From the NCBI GenBank assembly GCA_963770915.1, contig CAVYRG010000001.1, forward strand, positions 3,534,001 to 3,598,000: a stretch of 64,000 nucleotides of DNA, written 5' to 3'. Within the stretch, counting starts at the first letter, position 1. Each line of letters begins with the position of its first letter. A model generated the notes under the pieces. It was not told the origin of the DNA. It ran no database searches and worked only from the letters and a program-made list of their open reading frames with translations. This document shows positions 8,435 through 17,361 of this stretch, one piece after another. The translations under genes and the position numbers were made by a program. The stretch is from PALSA-270 sp963770915. Its GTDB lineage: Bacteria; Acidobacteriota; Terriglobia; Terriglobales; Acidobacteriaceae.

Positions 8435-9520
8435 ATGATGATGCGACTGAGGATTGTCGGCCTGTGGGCCGCTGTCATTCTGCTGCTTTTTGCGATCCCT
8501 AGATTAAGTAGCGCGCAGGTACAAACCGAAGTGCCTCCGGTCGTTCCCGGTGCGAAACCGGTGACGGTCGAGCACATTAAGATTCATGGCACATCGCTCG
8601 AAGGCAATCTGGAAGGCGATGCGGTGGATCGCGATGTAATCGTGTTTCTGCCTCCCAGTTACCAGAAAGATAAGCATCGCCGTTATCCCGTCGTCTACGC
8701 GCTGCACGGATATTCGATCGGCGCTGAGCAATGGACTCACGAAATTCATGTGCCCCAAACTATCGAAGGGGCTTTCGCGCAGGGCGCGAAAGAGATGATC
8801 GTCGTGTTGCCCGATTCCAAAACCCTGCACAACGGCTCGATGTATTCCAGTTCGGTGACCACCGGAGACTTCGAGCGATTCATTTACCACGATGTCGTCG
8901 ACTACATCGACGCTCATTACCGGACCATTCCCGAGCGGCGCAGCCGCGGCCTGGTTGGCCACTCGATGGGAGGCTACGGCGCAAGCCGCATTGGCATGAA
9001 GCATCCCGATGTGTTTGGAAGCTTGTACATCATGAGCCCGTGTTGCATGTCGCCCCGGACCCCTGGTCCCCCCAACTCTGAACTGGAAAAGACTTTGGAG
9101 GGGGTAAAGACGCTGGAAGACTCAGCCAAGCTGCCGTTCTTCGCCCAAGCCCAGCTCGCCAGCGCCGCGGCCTGGTCACCCGACCCAAAGAACCCGCCGT
9201 TGTATCTAGATCTTCCGTTCAAGGACGGCGTCGTTCAGCCTGACATCGTTGCCAAATGGACAGCCAACGCTCCCCTGGCGTTCATCGACCAGTACATTGA
9301 TAATCTGCGCCAATATCACGGCATTTCGATTGATGTGGGCGACCAGGACGGCCTGCGGACCGACACTGGCAAGCTGCACGATATTCTGGATAAGTATGGA
9401 ATCGCGAACAGCTTCGAGCTGTTTCACGGCACCCACACCAGCGCTGTGGCCGACCGCTTCCAGAATCATGTGTTGCCGTTCTTCAGCCAGAATCTTTGTT
9501 TCAAGGAGGGCTGCAAGTAG
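8435..9520 (+). CDS. Exported CE1-type esterase (feruloyl esterase / esterase D-like), copy A
   Basis: 361 residues with an N-terminal signal peptide (MMMRLRIVGLWAAVILLLFAIP...). The alpha/beta-hydrolase nucleophile is Ser177 in GHSMGGYG, and an oxyanion-type HGYS motif precedes it (YALHGYSIG). A probable catalytic His is in HGTHTSAV near the end, with Asp in DVGDQDG. This resembles the putative-esterase family that holds feruloyl and acetylxylan esterases, which would detach phenolic or acetyl groups from arabinose side chains. Start: three successive ATGs begin at 8435, preceded by GGAG at 8424-8427; the reading frame extends further upstream but only over the end of the GH51 gene. The substrate is inferred from neighbours. 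Confidence 0.82.
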   Translation: MMMRLRIVGLWAAVILLLFAIPRLSSAQVQTEVPPVVPGAKPVTVEHIKIHGTSLEGNLEGDAVDRDVIVFLPPSYQKDKHRRYPVVYALHGYSIGAEQWTHEIHVPQTIEGAFAQGAKEMIVVLPDSKTLHNGSMYSSSVTTGDFERFIYHDVVDYIDAHYRTIPERRSRGLVGHSMGGYGASRIGMKHPDVFGSLYIMSPCCMSPRTPGPPNSELEKTLEGVKTLEDSAKLPFFAQAQLASAAAWSPDPKNPPLYLDLPFKDGVVQPDIVAKWTANAPLAFIDQYIDNLRQYHGISIDVGDQDGLRTDTGKLHDILDKYGIANSFELFHGTHTSAVADRFQNHVLPFFSQNLCFKEGCK

Positions 9521-9596
9521 CTCCCAATTTGGCTTGGACGACGGCCACGATTGAGGAAGGCAAGTGGCCGTATGGTTTCCGTCCGTGACATGACCC

Positions 9597-9603
9597 AAGG
9601 AGG
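9597..9603 (+). promoter_or_regulatory. Strong ribosome-binding site that fixes a TTG start
   Basis: AAGGAGG lies six bases before TTG at 9610. No in-frame ATG exists near the Tat signal, and the twin-arginine motif begins only five codons after this TTG, so the site decides the start of the GH127 gene. Confidence 0.75.
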
Positions 9604-9609
9604 TCCAGT

Positions 9610-11541
9610 TTGCCGAAAATCAGTCGCCGTGAGTTCGTTGCCACCGCCGCTGCTGCCGCAGGCGCCGCCGCGGTCCTCCCCTCTGCCACGTTCACGCTTC
9701 AGGCTCAGACTTCCGCCGCTTCGTCGGCCGGCTTGAAATCGCCAAGCCGCGATGTCGTTGCGCCAACGGCGGTTCCGTTTCCCATGCAGAACGTTCGCCT
9801 CGGGCCGGGGCCTTTTCGCGCCGCCGCAGACGCTAATCGCGCCTATTTGAAAACCCTGCCCACCGACCGGTTGCTCCACACTTTCCGGCTCAATGCCCGT
9901 CTGCCGTCTTCCGCCGAGCCGCTGGGCGATTGGGAAAAGCCCGATTGTGAGCTGCGCGGTCATTTCGTGGGCGGCCACTATTTGTCGGCTTGCGCGCTTG
10001 CCTTTGCCAGCTCGGGTGACGAAGAACTGAAGCGCAACGGCGATCTGATGGTGGGAGAACTCGCCAAGTGCCAGGCCCAGTTCAAGAACGGCTATCTCAG
10101 CGCTTTCCCGCAGGAATTCTTCGACCGCTTGCGCGAGGGCGTGAACGTGTGGGCGCCGTTCTACACCATCCACAAAATCATGGCCGGCCATCTCGATATG
10201 TACATGCTTGCCGGGAATGAGCAGGCTCTGGAAATCCTCGAGAGCATGGCGCATTGGGTAGGTAGCTGGGTCTATCCGTTAAGCGAAGAACAAATGCAGC
10301 GCGTGCTCCTGGTGGAGTATGGCGGCATGGGCGAGGTGCTTGCCAATCTTTACGGAGTTACCGGGAAACGCCAGCATCTCGAACTGGCGCAGCGCTTCAA
10401 CAAGAAATGGTTCTTCGATCCGCTGGCCGCACACCGCGACGAACTGAAGGGCCTGCATGTGAATACCCATGTTCCGCAGGTCATCGCGGCGGCGCGACTA
10501 TACGAACTCATCGGCAACGACCGCTATTGGAACATCGCCAGCTACTTCTGGGATGAGGTCACCAGCGAGCGCTGCTACTGCACCGGCGGAACCAGCAATT
10601 TCGAGCTGTGGCGATCGGACCCGGGCGTGCTTTCAACCCAGATCAGCTCTGAAACCACCGAAGACTGCTGCGCGTACAACATGATGAAGCTAACGCGGCA
10701 CCTGTTCGCCTGGTCGCCGCAAGCGCGTCACATGGATTACTACGAGCGCACCCTGTTCAACCACCGCATGGGCACGATCGACCCGGAAACGGGCACAACC
10801 GTTTATTACCTGCCTTTGGGAAGCGGCTACTCCAAGATTTACGCCCCGCCATTCGATTCCTTCTGGTGCTGCAACGGCACGGGCGCCGAAGAGTTCGCCA
10901 AGTTGACCGACACCATCTACTTTCACGACGACGATTCCATCTTCGTGAATCTCTACATTGCGTCAGAGGTGAACTGGCCGGAAAAAGGCATCCGCATCAC
11001 ACAGCAAACCTCTTTTCCGGACGAGCAGGGGACCACGCTGCTGATCTCTGCCGACAAACCCGTCAATATCGATTTGAAGTTGCGCGTGCCCTACTGGGCG
11101 AAAAGCGGAAGCGTGAAGGTGAATGGCCGTGCGCTGCCGGTTTTTGCCGATGCATCCAGCTACCTGGTCCTGCGCGGGCCATGGAAGACCGGCGATCGTG
11201 TAGAACTGAGCCTGCCCATGCATCTTCATGCCGCGCCCACGCCTGACAATGCCAATCTCCAGGCGGCGATGTTTGGTCCGCTCGTTTTAGCGGCGCGATT
11301 TGAGGAAGAGCCCAAAGAAAACTGGTACCGGCCTTTTCGGGCGGAAGAGAAGATGGCTCCCCGCCCCACGCTGCAATTCAGCGGGAAAGTCGACGATCCA
11401 GCCACTTGGCTGGAACCTGCGGAAGGAAAGCTGGCATTTAAGGCCAAGGCTGCAGATCAGAGCGTGCCGTTTGTGCCGCTGTCGAGAATCGTCCACGAAC
11501 GATTCGCCGTTTACCAAGAGGTTCGCGAGGGGACTTCCTGA
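9610..11541 (+). CDS. Tat-exported beta-L-arabinofuranosidase, GH127 (DUF1680)
   Basis: 643 residues starting at TTG with a twin-arginine signal (SRREFVATAAAAAGAAAVLP), so it should be folded before export. The family removes beta-linked L-arabinofuranose. Its zinc/thiol centre is complete: Glu351 and Cys353 in TTEDCCAYNM, and Cys420-Cys421 in FWCCNGTG; by analogy with characterised GH127 enzymes one of the paired cysteines is the nucleophile. The alpha/alpha-barrel block GGHYLSACALAFA and the C-terminal beta-domain (LRVPYWAKSGSVKVNG) are in the normal order and the length is typical. It follows the CE1 esterase by 89 bases and precedes GH51 copy B, fitting a side-chain-arabinose operon. Confidence 0.9.
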   Translation: MPKISRREFVATAAAAAGAAAVLPSATFTLQAQTSAASSAGLKSPSRDVVAPTAVPFPMQNVRLGPGPFRAAADANRAYLKTLPTDRLLHTFRLNARLPSSAEPLGDWEKPDCELRGHFVGGHYLSACALAFASSGDEELKRNGDLMVGELAKCQAQFKNGYLSAFPQEFFDRLREGVNVWAPFYTIHKIMAGHLDMYMLAGNEQALEILESMAHWVGSWVYPLSEEQMQRVLLVEYGGMGEVLANLYGVTGKRQHLELAQRFNKKWFFDPLAAHRDELKGLHVNTHVPQVIAAARLYELIGNDRYWNIASYFWDEVTSERCYCTGGTSNFELWRSDPGVLSTQISSETTEDCCAYNMMKLTRHLFAWSPQARHMDYYERTLFNHRMGTIDPETGTTVYYLPLGSGYSKIYAPPFDSFWCCNGTGAEEFAKLTDTIYFHDDDSIFVNLYIASEVNWPEKGIRITQQTSFPDEQGTTLLISADKPVNIDLKLRVPYWAKSGSVKVNGRALPVFADASSYLVLRGPWKTGDRVELSLPMHLHAAPTPDNANLQAAMFGPLVLAARFEEEPKENWYRPFRAEEKMAPRPTLQFSGKVDDPATWLEPAEGKLAFKAKAADQSVPFVPLSRIVHERFAVYQEVREGTS

Positions 11542-11634
11542 CCCAAATTGACGTGCATGCTACGAACCTAGGACTTGCGCGTATGCTGGTAAACGTTTGC
11601 CTCTTGTTTCCTTTAATTTTGCCGGAGAAAAATC

Positions 11635-13284
11635 ATGGCCTCTGCACACGCCTTTAGATCAGAACTGATCGATCGGCCCAGAGTTCTTGCCCAAAGAACG
11701 GCTCCCATTACTCGTGGCCTGCTCGTTAGCCTCGCAATCGTCGTGATAGCGCTCACCTCGCCCGTCCTGGCCCAGGACAAAATCGACCTGTCCGTGGACC
11801 CGTCCCAGCCCGGCCCGACGATCAGCCGCTACATTTTCGGCCAGTTCGCCGAACATCTCGGCCATGGCATCTATGACGGCATCTGGGTCGGTCCGGATTC
11901 CAAAATCCCCAACACCCGCGGCATTCGCAACGACGTCGTCGCCGCGCTCAAAGCCATCAAGGTGCCCGACATTCGCTGGCCCGGGGGCTGCTTCGCCGAC
12001 GACTATCACTGGCGCGACGGCGTCGGCCCCAAGCGGGCGATCACGCTGAACTCCAACTGGGGCGGCGTGACCGAGCCGAACACCTTTGGCACGCATGAGT
12101 TCATGGACTTCATCGACCAGATCGGCAGCGAAGCCTACGTTTCGGTCAACCTTGGCTCGGGAACTGTAAAGGAAGCCGCGGACTGGCTGGGATATATGAC
12201 CGGCCCGCAGTCCACTACGCTTGGCCAGGAGCGCGCCGCAAACGGCTATTCTGCTCCTTACAAGGTCGGATTTCTAGGCATCGGCAATGAGAGCTGGGAC
12301 TGCGGCGGCAATATGACGCCCGACTATTACGTGGACCAGCTCAAGGACTACGCCCGCTTCGTGCGCAACTTCAATCCCGATCAACAGGGCAAGAACGAAA
12401 TGCTGAAGATCGCCGTCGGCCCGGGCGGCGGCGGACCGGAGTGGATGGCATGGACCGATGCGGTGATGAAGGCCTACCAGCATCACCACTGGAGCTGGGA
12501 TCTCAATGGGCTTTCCATGCACAACTACACGGTTATCAACTGGGACCACAAGTACGCGTCCACTGGTTTCGGCGAGACAGAGTATGCGGAGATCCTGAAA
12601 GCCACGCTGGCAATGGACGACCTCATCCGCACGCATTCGGCGATCATGGACGCGTACGATCCGCAAAAGAAAGTCACTCTCGTGGTTGATGAATGGGGCG
12701 GATGGTATGCGCCCCTGCCCGGCAGCAATCCCGGCTTCCTGGTCCAGCAAAACAGCCTGCGGGATGCCGTTCTCGCCGCGCTGAATCTGAACATTTTTGC
12801 CCGCCATGCCGACCGAGTCCGCATGGCCAACATCGCGCAGATGATCAACGTTCTGCAAGCCATGATCTTGACCGATGGACCGAAGATGGTTCTCACGCCG
12901 ACTTACTACGTCTTCAAGATGTACGTGCCCTTCCAGAACGCGACGTTTATTCCCGTCACTTTTGACGCCGGCACTTACACCCACGGCGACATCACGCTGC
13001 CGCGCGTCGATGCTATCGCGGCGAAGGACGCAAGCGGCAAACTGTGGTTGGAGATCACCAATCTCGATCCCAATCAGCCGGTCGATATCGATGCGAGCGT
13101 CGTGGGCATCGCGGCGAGATCGGCGTCCGGAGAAACCCTGACTGCGCCGGCGGTGGATAGCATCAACACCTTCGAGGCTCCGAACACCGTCGTCCCAAAG
13201 CCATTTTCCGCGACGGACGTGGGCGGCAAACTGATTCTGAAGCTGGCGCCGAAATCGGTGACCGTCATTTCCGTCGAACAGTAA
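11635..13284 (+). CDS. Alpha-L-arabinofuranosidase, GH51 (copy B, short type)
   Basis: 549 residues. A hydrophobic stretch (LLVSLAIVVIALTSPVLA) after a 30-residue basic leader suggests export by a long signal peptide. The acid/base is Glu219 in GIGNESWDCGG and the nucleophile is Glu353 in VVDEWGGWY. RWPGGCFADDYHWRDGVGP and the C-terminal beta-domain match the compact AbfA branch of GH51, unlike copies A and C, which carry an inserted beta-sandwich. The ATG at 11635 follows GGAGAAAAATC. It is third among the glycosidases of the cluster, and the different subfamily suggests a division of labour between polymers and short oligosaccharides (inference). Confidence 0.92.
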   Translation: MASAHAFRSELIDRPRVLAQRTAPITRGLLVSLAIVVIALTSPVLAQDKIDLSVDPSQPGPTISRYIFGQFAEHLGHGIYDGIWVGPDSKIPNTRGIRNDVVAALKAIKVPDIRWPGGCFADDYHWRDGVGPKRAITLNSNWGGVTEPNTFGTHEFMDFIDQIGSEAYVSVNLGSGTVKEAADWLGYMTGPQSTTLGQERAANGYSAPYKVGFLGIGNESWDCGGNMTPDYYVDQLKDYARFVRNFNPDQQGKNEMLKIAVGPGGGGPEWMAWTDAVMKAYQHHHWSWDLNGLSMHNYTVINWDHKYASTGFGETEYAEILKATLAMDDLIRTHSAIMDAYDPQKKVTLVVDEWGGWYAPLPGSNPGFLVQQNSLRDAVLAALNLNIFARHADRVRMANIAQMINVLQAMILTDGPKMVLTPTYYVFKMYVPFQNATFIPVTFDAGTYTHGDITLPRVDAIAAKDASGKLWLEITNLDPNQPVDIDASVVGIAARSASGETLTAPAVDSINTFEAPNTVVPKPFSATDVGGKLILKLAPKSVTVISVEQ

Positions 13285-13301
13285 GCGTCAGCGCTTTTTG
13301 A

Positions 13302-13333
13302 GGACCTGCGATTGTGAGCAGAATCGCAGGTCC
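13302..13333. repeat. Perfect 12-bp inverted repeat (stem-loop) after GH51 copy B
   Basis: GGACCTGCGATT (13302-13313) and AATCGCAGGTCC (13322-13333) are exact reverse complements around an 8-base loop. It begins 17 bases after the stop codon at 13284. No T-tract follows on the plus strand, so it is not a textbook terminator. It could stabilise the upstream mRNA, end transcription weakly, or be a protein-binding palindrome. Confidence 0.75.
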
Positions 13334-13408
13334 AAGCCAGGTGCGAAGTTCAGTTTTGTGTGAGTGGGGTGGGCTGTCAAAATCCAGTCGGGAATGAGGA
13401 GGCTAGAG

Positions 13409-14596
13409 ATGAAGCTGGTTGCAATCGTAGTGCTTCTACTTACGAGTTTTTGTTGGGCGCAGGAAACGAACAGTTTTCAGCCCGCGACAACCAACGTTTG
13501 GGACGCGGCATATCCGCGCGTGGATAGCGCGGGCAGGGCCGAGATACGCATCAAAGCTCCCGACGCCTCCAAAGTGAAGCTGAATTTTTGGAGCGGCCCG
13601 AAACTCGATATGGAGAAGCAGCCGGACGGATTCTGGACGGTTACTACGCCTCCCCTGGTTCCCGGCTTTCACTACTACACGATCAACATCGACGGCGCCG
13701 AGGTCAGCGATCCGGGCAGCCACGCTTATTTTGGTGGGGGCAAAGATGCCAGCGGAATTGAGATTCCGGAGCCGGGGACCACATTCTATTTGCCCGAAGA
13801 TGTGCCGCACGGCGAAGTCCGTGAGATCTGGTACGACTCGAAGGTGACCGGCAGCTGGCGGCACGCGTTGGTCTATACTCCGCCGAATTATGATACGCAG
13901 ACGAAGGTTCGCTATCCGGTGCTCTATCTGCAGCACGGGGGCGGGGAAGACGAAACCGGATGGATCCGGCAGGCGCAGGCAAACTTTATTCTCGACAATC
14001 TGATCGCAGCGCACAGTTGCAAGCCGATGTTGCTCGTGATGGCCTACGGCTATGCGCGACGTGCCGGCCAGCCCGCTCCCGATATGACGGGGCAGAGGTT
14101 TGGTTCACCGGAAATGATGAAGGCTATGCGAGAGATGACACAGGCGTTTGAAGACGATCTCACGCAGGTTCTGATCCCGTTCATCGATTCGCACTTCCGC
14201 ACCATTCCCGATCGCGATCACCGCGCCATGGCCGGCCTTTCGATGGGCGGTATGCAGACCTTCCAGGTCACTTTTGATCATCTGGACATGTTCTCCTACA
14301 TTGGCGGCTTCAGTGGCGCAGGTGGGCCGCAAGTTCTGGGCAACCAGAGCCTGGATTTGAAGACCGACTACAATGGCGCCATGGCTGACCCGGCCGCTTT
14401 CGCCAAGCGAGTGCACTTGCTCTGGCTGGGGGTTGGGGCTGAAGAGCCGGAGATGATGCGCACAGGAATCAAGAAGCTGCACACATCGCTGGAGGAAGCC
14501 CACATCAAGCACATCTTTTATGAGTCGCCGGGCACATCGCACGAATGGCAGACCTGGCGCCGTGACCTCAAGGATTTTGCGCCCCGTCTCTTTTGA
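13409..14596 (+). CDS. Exported CE1-type esterase with N-terminal E-set domain, copy B
   Basis: 395 residues. A signal peptide (MKLVAIVVLLLTSFCWAQ) is followed by an Ig-like/E-set domain (about residues 30-125: YPRVDSAGRAEIRIKAPDA.., GFHYYTINIDG) and then an alpha/beta-hydrolase domain with nucleophile Ser278 in AGLSMGGMQ and a late histidine in GTSHEWQTW. This architecture matches bacterial feruloyl/acetyl-xylan esterases of family CE1. The ATG at 13409 has AGGAGG at 13397-13402; an upstream in-frame start at 13364 would add 15 residues in front of the signal peptide. It belongs with the surrounding arabinofuranosidases; ferulate or acetate removal from arabinose side chains is an inference. 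Confidence 0.84.
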   Translation: MKLVAIVVLLLTSFCWAQETNSFQPATTNVWDAAYPRVDSAGRAEIRIKAPDASKVKLNFWSGPKLDMEKQPDGFWTVTTPPLVPGFHYYTINIDGAEVSDPGSHAYFGGGKDASGIEIPEPGTTFYLPEDVPHGEVREIWYDSKVTGSWRHALVYTPPNYDTQTKVRYPVLYLQHGGGEDETGWIRQAQANFILDNLIAAHSCKPMLLVMAYGYARRAGQPAPDMTGQRFGSPEMMKAMREMTQAFEDDLTQVLIPFIDSHFRTIPDRDHRAMAGLSMGGMQTFQVTFDHLDMFSYIGGFSGAGGPQVLGNQSLDLKTDYNGAMADPAAFAKRVHLLWLGVGAEEPEMMRTGIKKLHTSLEEAHIKHIFYESPGTSHEWQTWRRDLKDFAPRLF

Positions 14597-14900
14597 CAGG
14601 CCGCCTCAAATTTGCTGGGGACAGAAAAATTGCAGCCAAGGCGCTTGAGACTTCTCTTAAGCGCCTATCCCAACGCTTTGACGAGAGCTTGAGGGTTTCC
14701 CTTTGCAAAAGAGGATATCTTCTGCCCGCTGGCTCACGCGAATCTTTACAAAACAATACCTTAGATCTGTTGACAGCGGAAATGTGGCGACCCTACCATC
14801 ATGAGCCGTGCAAAGTAAACGATTTCTGCGCACCAATTTTCAGCGAACTCAGTATCGCTGCCTCGCTATTCATCCTCGTGCCCACAGGAGACTCCGTACC
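14597..14900. other. Intergenic region, nothing recognised
   Basis: About 300 bases between the esterase and GH51 copy C. No conserved reading frame, strong hairpin or repeat was seen. It may hold a promoter for the downstream gene, but no box pair is convincing. Confidence 0.35.
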
Positions 14901-17003
14901 GTGAATCCAAATTTGAAAAGTTCAAACTTTGCCAAGCTAGTCTTGCTGTTGGCTGCGCTTTTCGTCGCGTCGTTCTCTTCTGCTCAAACTCAACCGGTAC
15001 ACGCGTCGATCGACGCTTCGAAGACCGGCCATCCGATCTCGAAATACATCTATGGCCAGTTTCTGGAGCATGGGGGGAACATCGTCAACGAGGGCGTCTG
15101 GGCGGAGATGCTGGAAGACCGCAAGTTCTACTATCCGATCACATCCAAGCCGCCGGAGCAACCCGCAGCCCCAGCTCCTGGGCGAAGGTTCCGCCCCGCT
15201 CCCCGGCGCTGGGCGCCGATCGGCGGCGACGAATTCGTCACCATGGATACGAAGAATACATACACCGGCGACCAATCTCCGCTAGTCAAACTCGACAAAA
15301 CGGACCCGCACGGGTTCGAGCAATCCGGGCTTGCCGTCCGCAAAGGAAAATCGTACACGGGCCGCGTGATTCTTGCGGGCAGCCCGGGTGCGGTTGTGAA
15401 AGTAAGCCTGGTCTGGGGCAAAGAAGCGAGTGATCGCCAAACGGTAGTCCTGCGCGCCCTTGGGTCAGCGTACCGGAAGTACCCGCTGCATTTTCAATCA
15501 CAGAGCGACAGCGACCAGGCCGCTCTGGAAATCACCGGCACCGGCGCCGGCGACTTTCAGGTAGGCGCAGTTTCGCTAATGCCTGCCGACAATGTGCAGG
15601 GTTTTCGCGCGGAAGTCATCGCCGCGCTCAAGCAACTACATTTCGGCGTGCTACGTTTTCCCGGGGGCAACTTTGTCTCGGCTTACGAATGGCGCAACGG
15701 TGTGGGAGAAATCGACAAGCGGCCGCCGATCTATGATCCGGTCTGGCACGCGGTGCAGCCGAATGATGTCGGCACGGATGAATTCATCACGCTCTGCCGG
15801 TTGCTCGGCGTGGAGCCTTACATCACAGTGAATGCTGGCTTCGGCGACGAATGGTCTGCTCGGGAACTGGTCGAATACACCAATGGAGCGGCCGCCACGC
15901 CGATGGGAAAATGGCGCGCCGCCAACGGCCATCCGCAGCCCTACCACGTCAAGTTCTGGGGCATCGGCAACGAGCCCTGGGGCGACTATCAGATGGGTGC
16001 CATGTCGCTGCCGCAGTTCGAGATCAAGCACAACATGTTTGCCAAAGCCATGCGCCAGGTCGACCCTTCCATCACGCTGATTGCCGGCGGCGCTATGCCC
16101 GATGTCATGGAGGGCGCCAATCAGGCCAAGCGCATCAACGGACAGTATGTTCCGGACTATCTTTCGGCGGCAGACTGGAGCGGAAACCTTCTGCTCCACT
16201 GTCTGGACAACATCGACATGCTCAGCGAGCACTACTACGCCTCCGGTACGCAGCACACGGATATGAAGCTGGAGAAGAAAGTCCCGATTGGCCCACTCAC
16301 ACTCATCGAGTGGGAGCGCGAGGCGGCCACGCAGGTCCGCGCCAAGTACGAACATTATCAGGAATACCTGAAGCGCATTCCGGCCTTGCGCGCCAAGCCG
16401 GTGCCGATCGCTATTGATGAGTGGGCCTACACGGGCGCTCCTCGGGACTCGTACAAAGTAGTTCCCGCGTATGCTTGGGCATTCCACGAGATGTTCCGCC
16501 ACTCGGATATTTTCCAACTCGGCGCGTTCACTTTCGCAACCGCAATGATGAGCGAGAGCCGGACCGATGCGGTTCTGAACCCGACCGGCCTTCTGTTCAA
16601 GATGTATCGTGATCACTTCGGCACGATTCCGGTGGAAGTCTCCGGCGATTCGCCGCAGCCTAAGCCGGCGTTTCCCGCCGGTGGTGATCAGCCTGCAGTG
16701 AATCCGGGCAGCGATACGTATCCCCTGGATGTGAGCGCGGCTTTCAGTGAGGATCGCAAGACATTTACGTTTGCCGTGCTGAATCCCTCGGATTCGGAAC
16801 AGCACCTGAATCTTGCCATCAGCGGGGTGAAGCTTGAAAGCCAGGGCCATCTGTGGCGCATGGCCCCGCCCAGCGTGGACGCAACCATCGTGGTGGGACA
16901 AAAGCCGGGAGTTGAGGTCGAGGAACATGGACTGTCGTCGGTACCCGATGCTATCTCGGTGCCGCCGTTCAGCGTTAACATTTACTCATTTCCGGTGGAG
17001 TAG
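14901..17003 (+). CDS. Exported alpha-L-arabinofuranosidase, GH51 (copy C)
   Basis: 700 residues, beginning at GTG 14901 with GGAG at 14887-14890. This start gives a normal signal peptide (VNPNLKSSNFAKLVLLLAALF...SSAQ), whereas the in-frame ATG at 14808 would bury it. The acid/base is Glu358 in GIGNEPWGDY and the nucleophile is Glu507 in AIDEWAYTG. It is colinear with copy A, including the beta-sandwich insert and the C-terminal PPFSVNIYSFP strand, so the two arose by duplication before diverging. It closes the six-gene arabinan module and is followed by a tRNA-like repeat rather than a clear terminator. Confidence 0.91.
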   Translation: MNPNLKSSNFAKLVLLLAALFVASFSSAQTQPVHASIDASKTGHPISKYIYGQFLEHGGNIVNEGVWAEMLEDRKFYYPITSKPPEQPAAPAPGRRFRPAPRRWAPIGGDEFVTMDTKNTYTGDQSPLVKLDKTDPHGFEQSGLAVRKGKSYTGRVILAGSPGAVVKVSLVWGKEASDRQTVVLRALGSAYRKYPLHFQSQSDSDQAALEITGTGAGDFQVGAVSLMPADNVQGFRAEVIAALKQLHFGVLRFPGGNFVSAYEWRNGVGEIDKRPPIYDPVWHAVQPNDVGTDEFITLCRLLGVEPYITVNAGFGDEWSARELVEYTNGAAATPMGKWRAANGHPQPYHVKFWGIGNEPWGDYQMGAMSLPQFEIKHNMFAKAMRQVDPSITLIAGGAMPDVMEGANQAKRINGQYVPDYLSAADWSGNLLLHCLDNIDMLSEHYYASGTQHTDMKLEKKVPIGPLTLIEWEREAATQVRAKYEHYQEYLKRIPALRAKPVPIAIDEWAYTGAPRDSYKVVPAYAWAFHEMFRHSDIFQLGAFTFATAMMSESRTDAVLNPTGLLFKMYRDHFGTIPVEVSGDSPQPKPAFPAGGDQPAVNPGSDTYPLDVSAAFSEDRKTFTFAVLNPSDSEQHLNLAISGVKLESQGHLWRMAPPSVDATIVVGQKPGVEVEEHGLSSVPDAISVPPFSVNIYSFPVE

Positions 17004-17086
17004 CCGGACTGCCAGCTCGATGAGGGTTCTTCGGCATGGACTAGCGCCGGTGTGGCGTAACTTACCGGAACCGAACGCCGAGAAAT

Positions 17087-17138
17087 AGTGGTGGCCAGGG
17101 AAGGAGTTGAACCTCCGCCGCCAGCCTTTTCAGGCTTA
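17087..17138 (-). repeat. tRNA 3'-end-like repeat, copy 1
   Basis: Read on the minus strand, this has the exact shape of a tRNA 3' end: a T-stem/loop GGAGG-TTCAACT-CCTTC, a seven-base CCTGGCC acceptor strand, discriminator A and an encoded CCA. Just upstream is a small AGCCT-GAAA-AGGCT hairpin. The matching 5' acceptor strand (GGCCAGG) and a D-arm were searched for by eye within 120 bases and not found, so it is not a complete tRNA. A near-identical copy lies at 58275-58328 in the same orientation. The rest of the 358-base gap to the next gene (17139-17361) shows nothing recognisable. Confidence 0.7.
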
Positions 17139-17361
17139 CCGACGGCGCAAATGATTTGAAACAAATAGGCACGGATGGCTCGCTAGGTAGCCAAACGAAT
17201 CCACGGGAACAATTATCGAACCCTTACGTTGGAGTCACCGCTTGCCCGCCCTGCTCAGAGTGACTTTCGTTGCATAACGCGCTCTTTATTTTTATAGTTG
17301 ATCTAAGTTGATCATTCCAGCGGAAATGCCGCCGAACGATTCGGTGATCTTCTCGAAAAAA

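Noticed and set aside
15651..16928. 425-codon frame on the minus strand
   Set aside because: Mirror of GH51 copy C; a similar mirror frame occurs opposite copy A, as expected for paralogues.
16982..17164. Short reading frame containing KAGGGGSTPSLATT, also seen at 58140-58385
   Set aside because: The shared peptide is only the translation of the tRNA-like repeat; the rest of the two frames is unrelated.
17087..17175. Complete tRNA gene
   Set aside because: T-arm and CCA are present, but no pairing 5' acceptor strand or D-arm was found.
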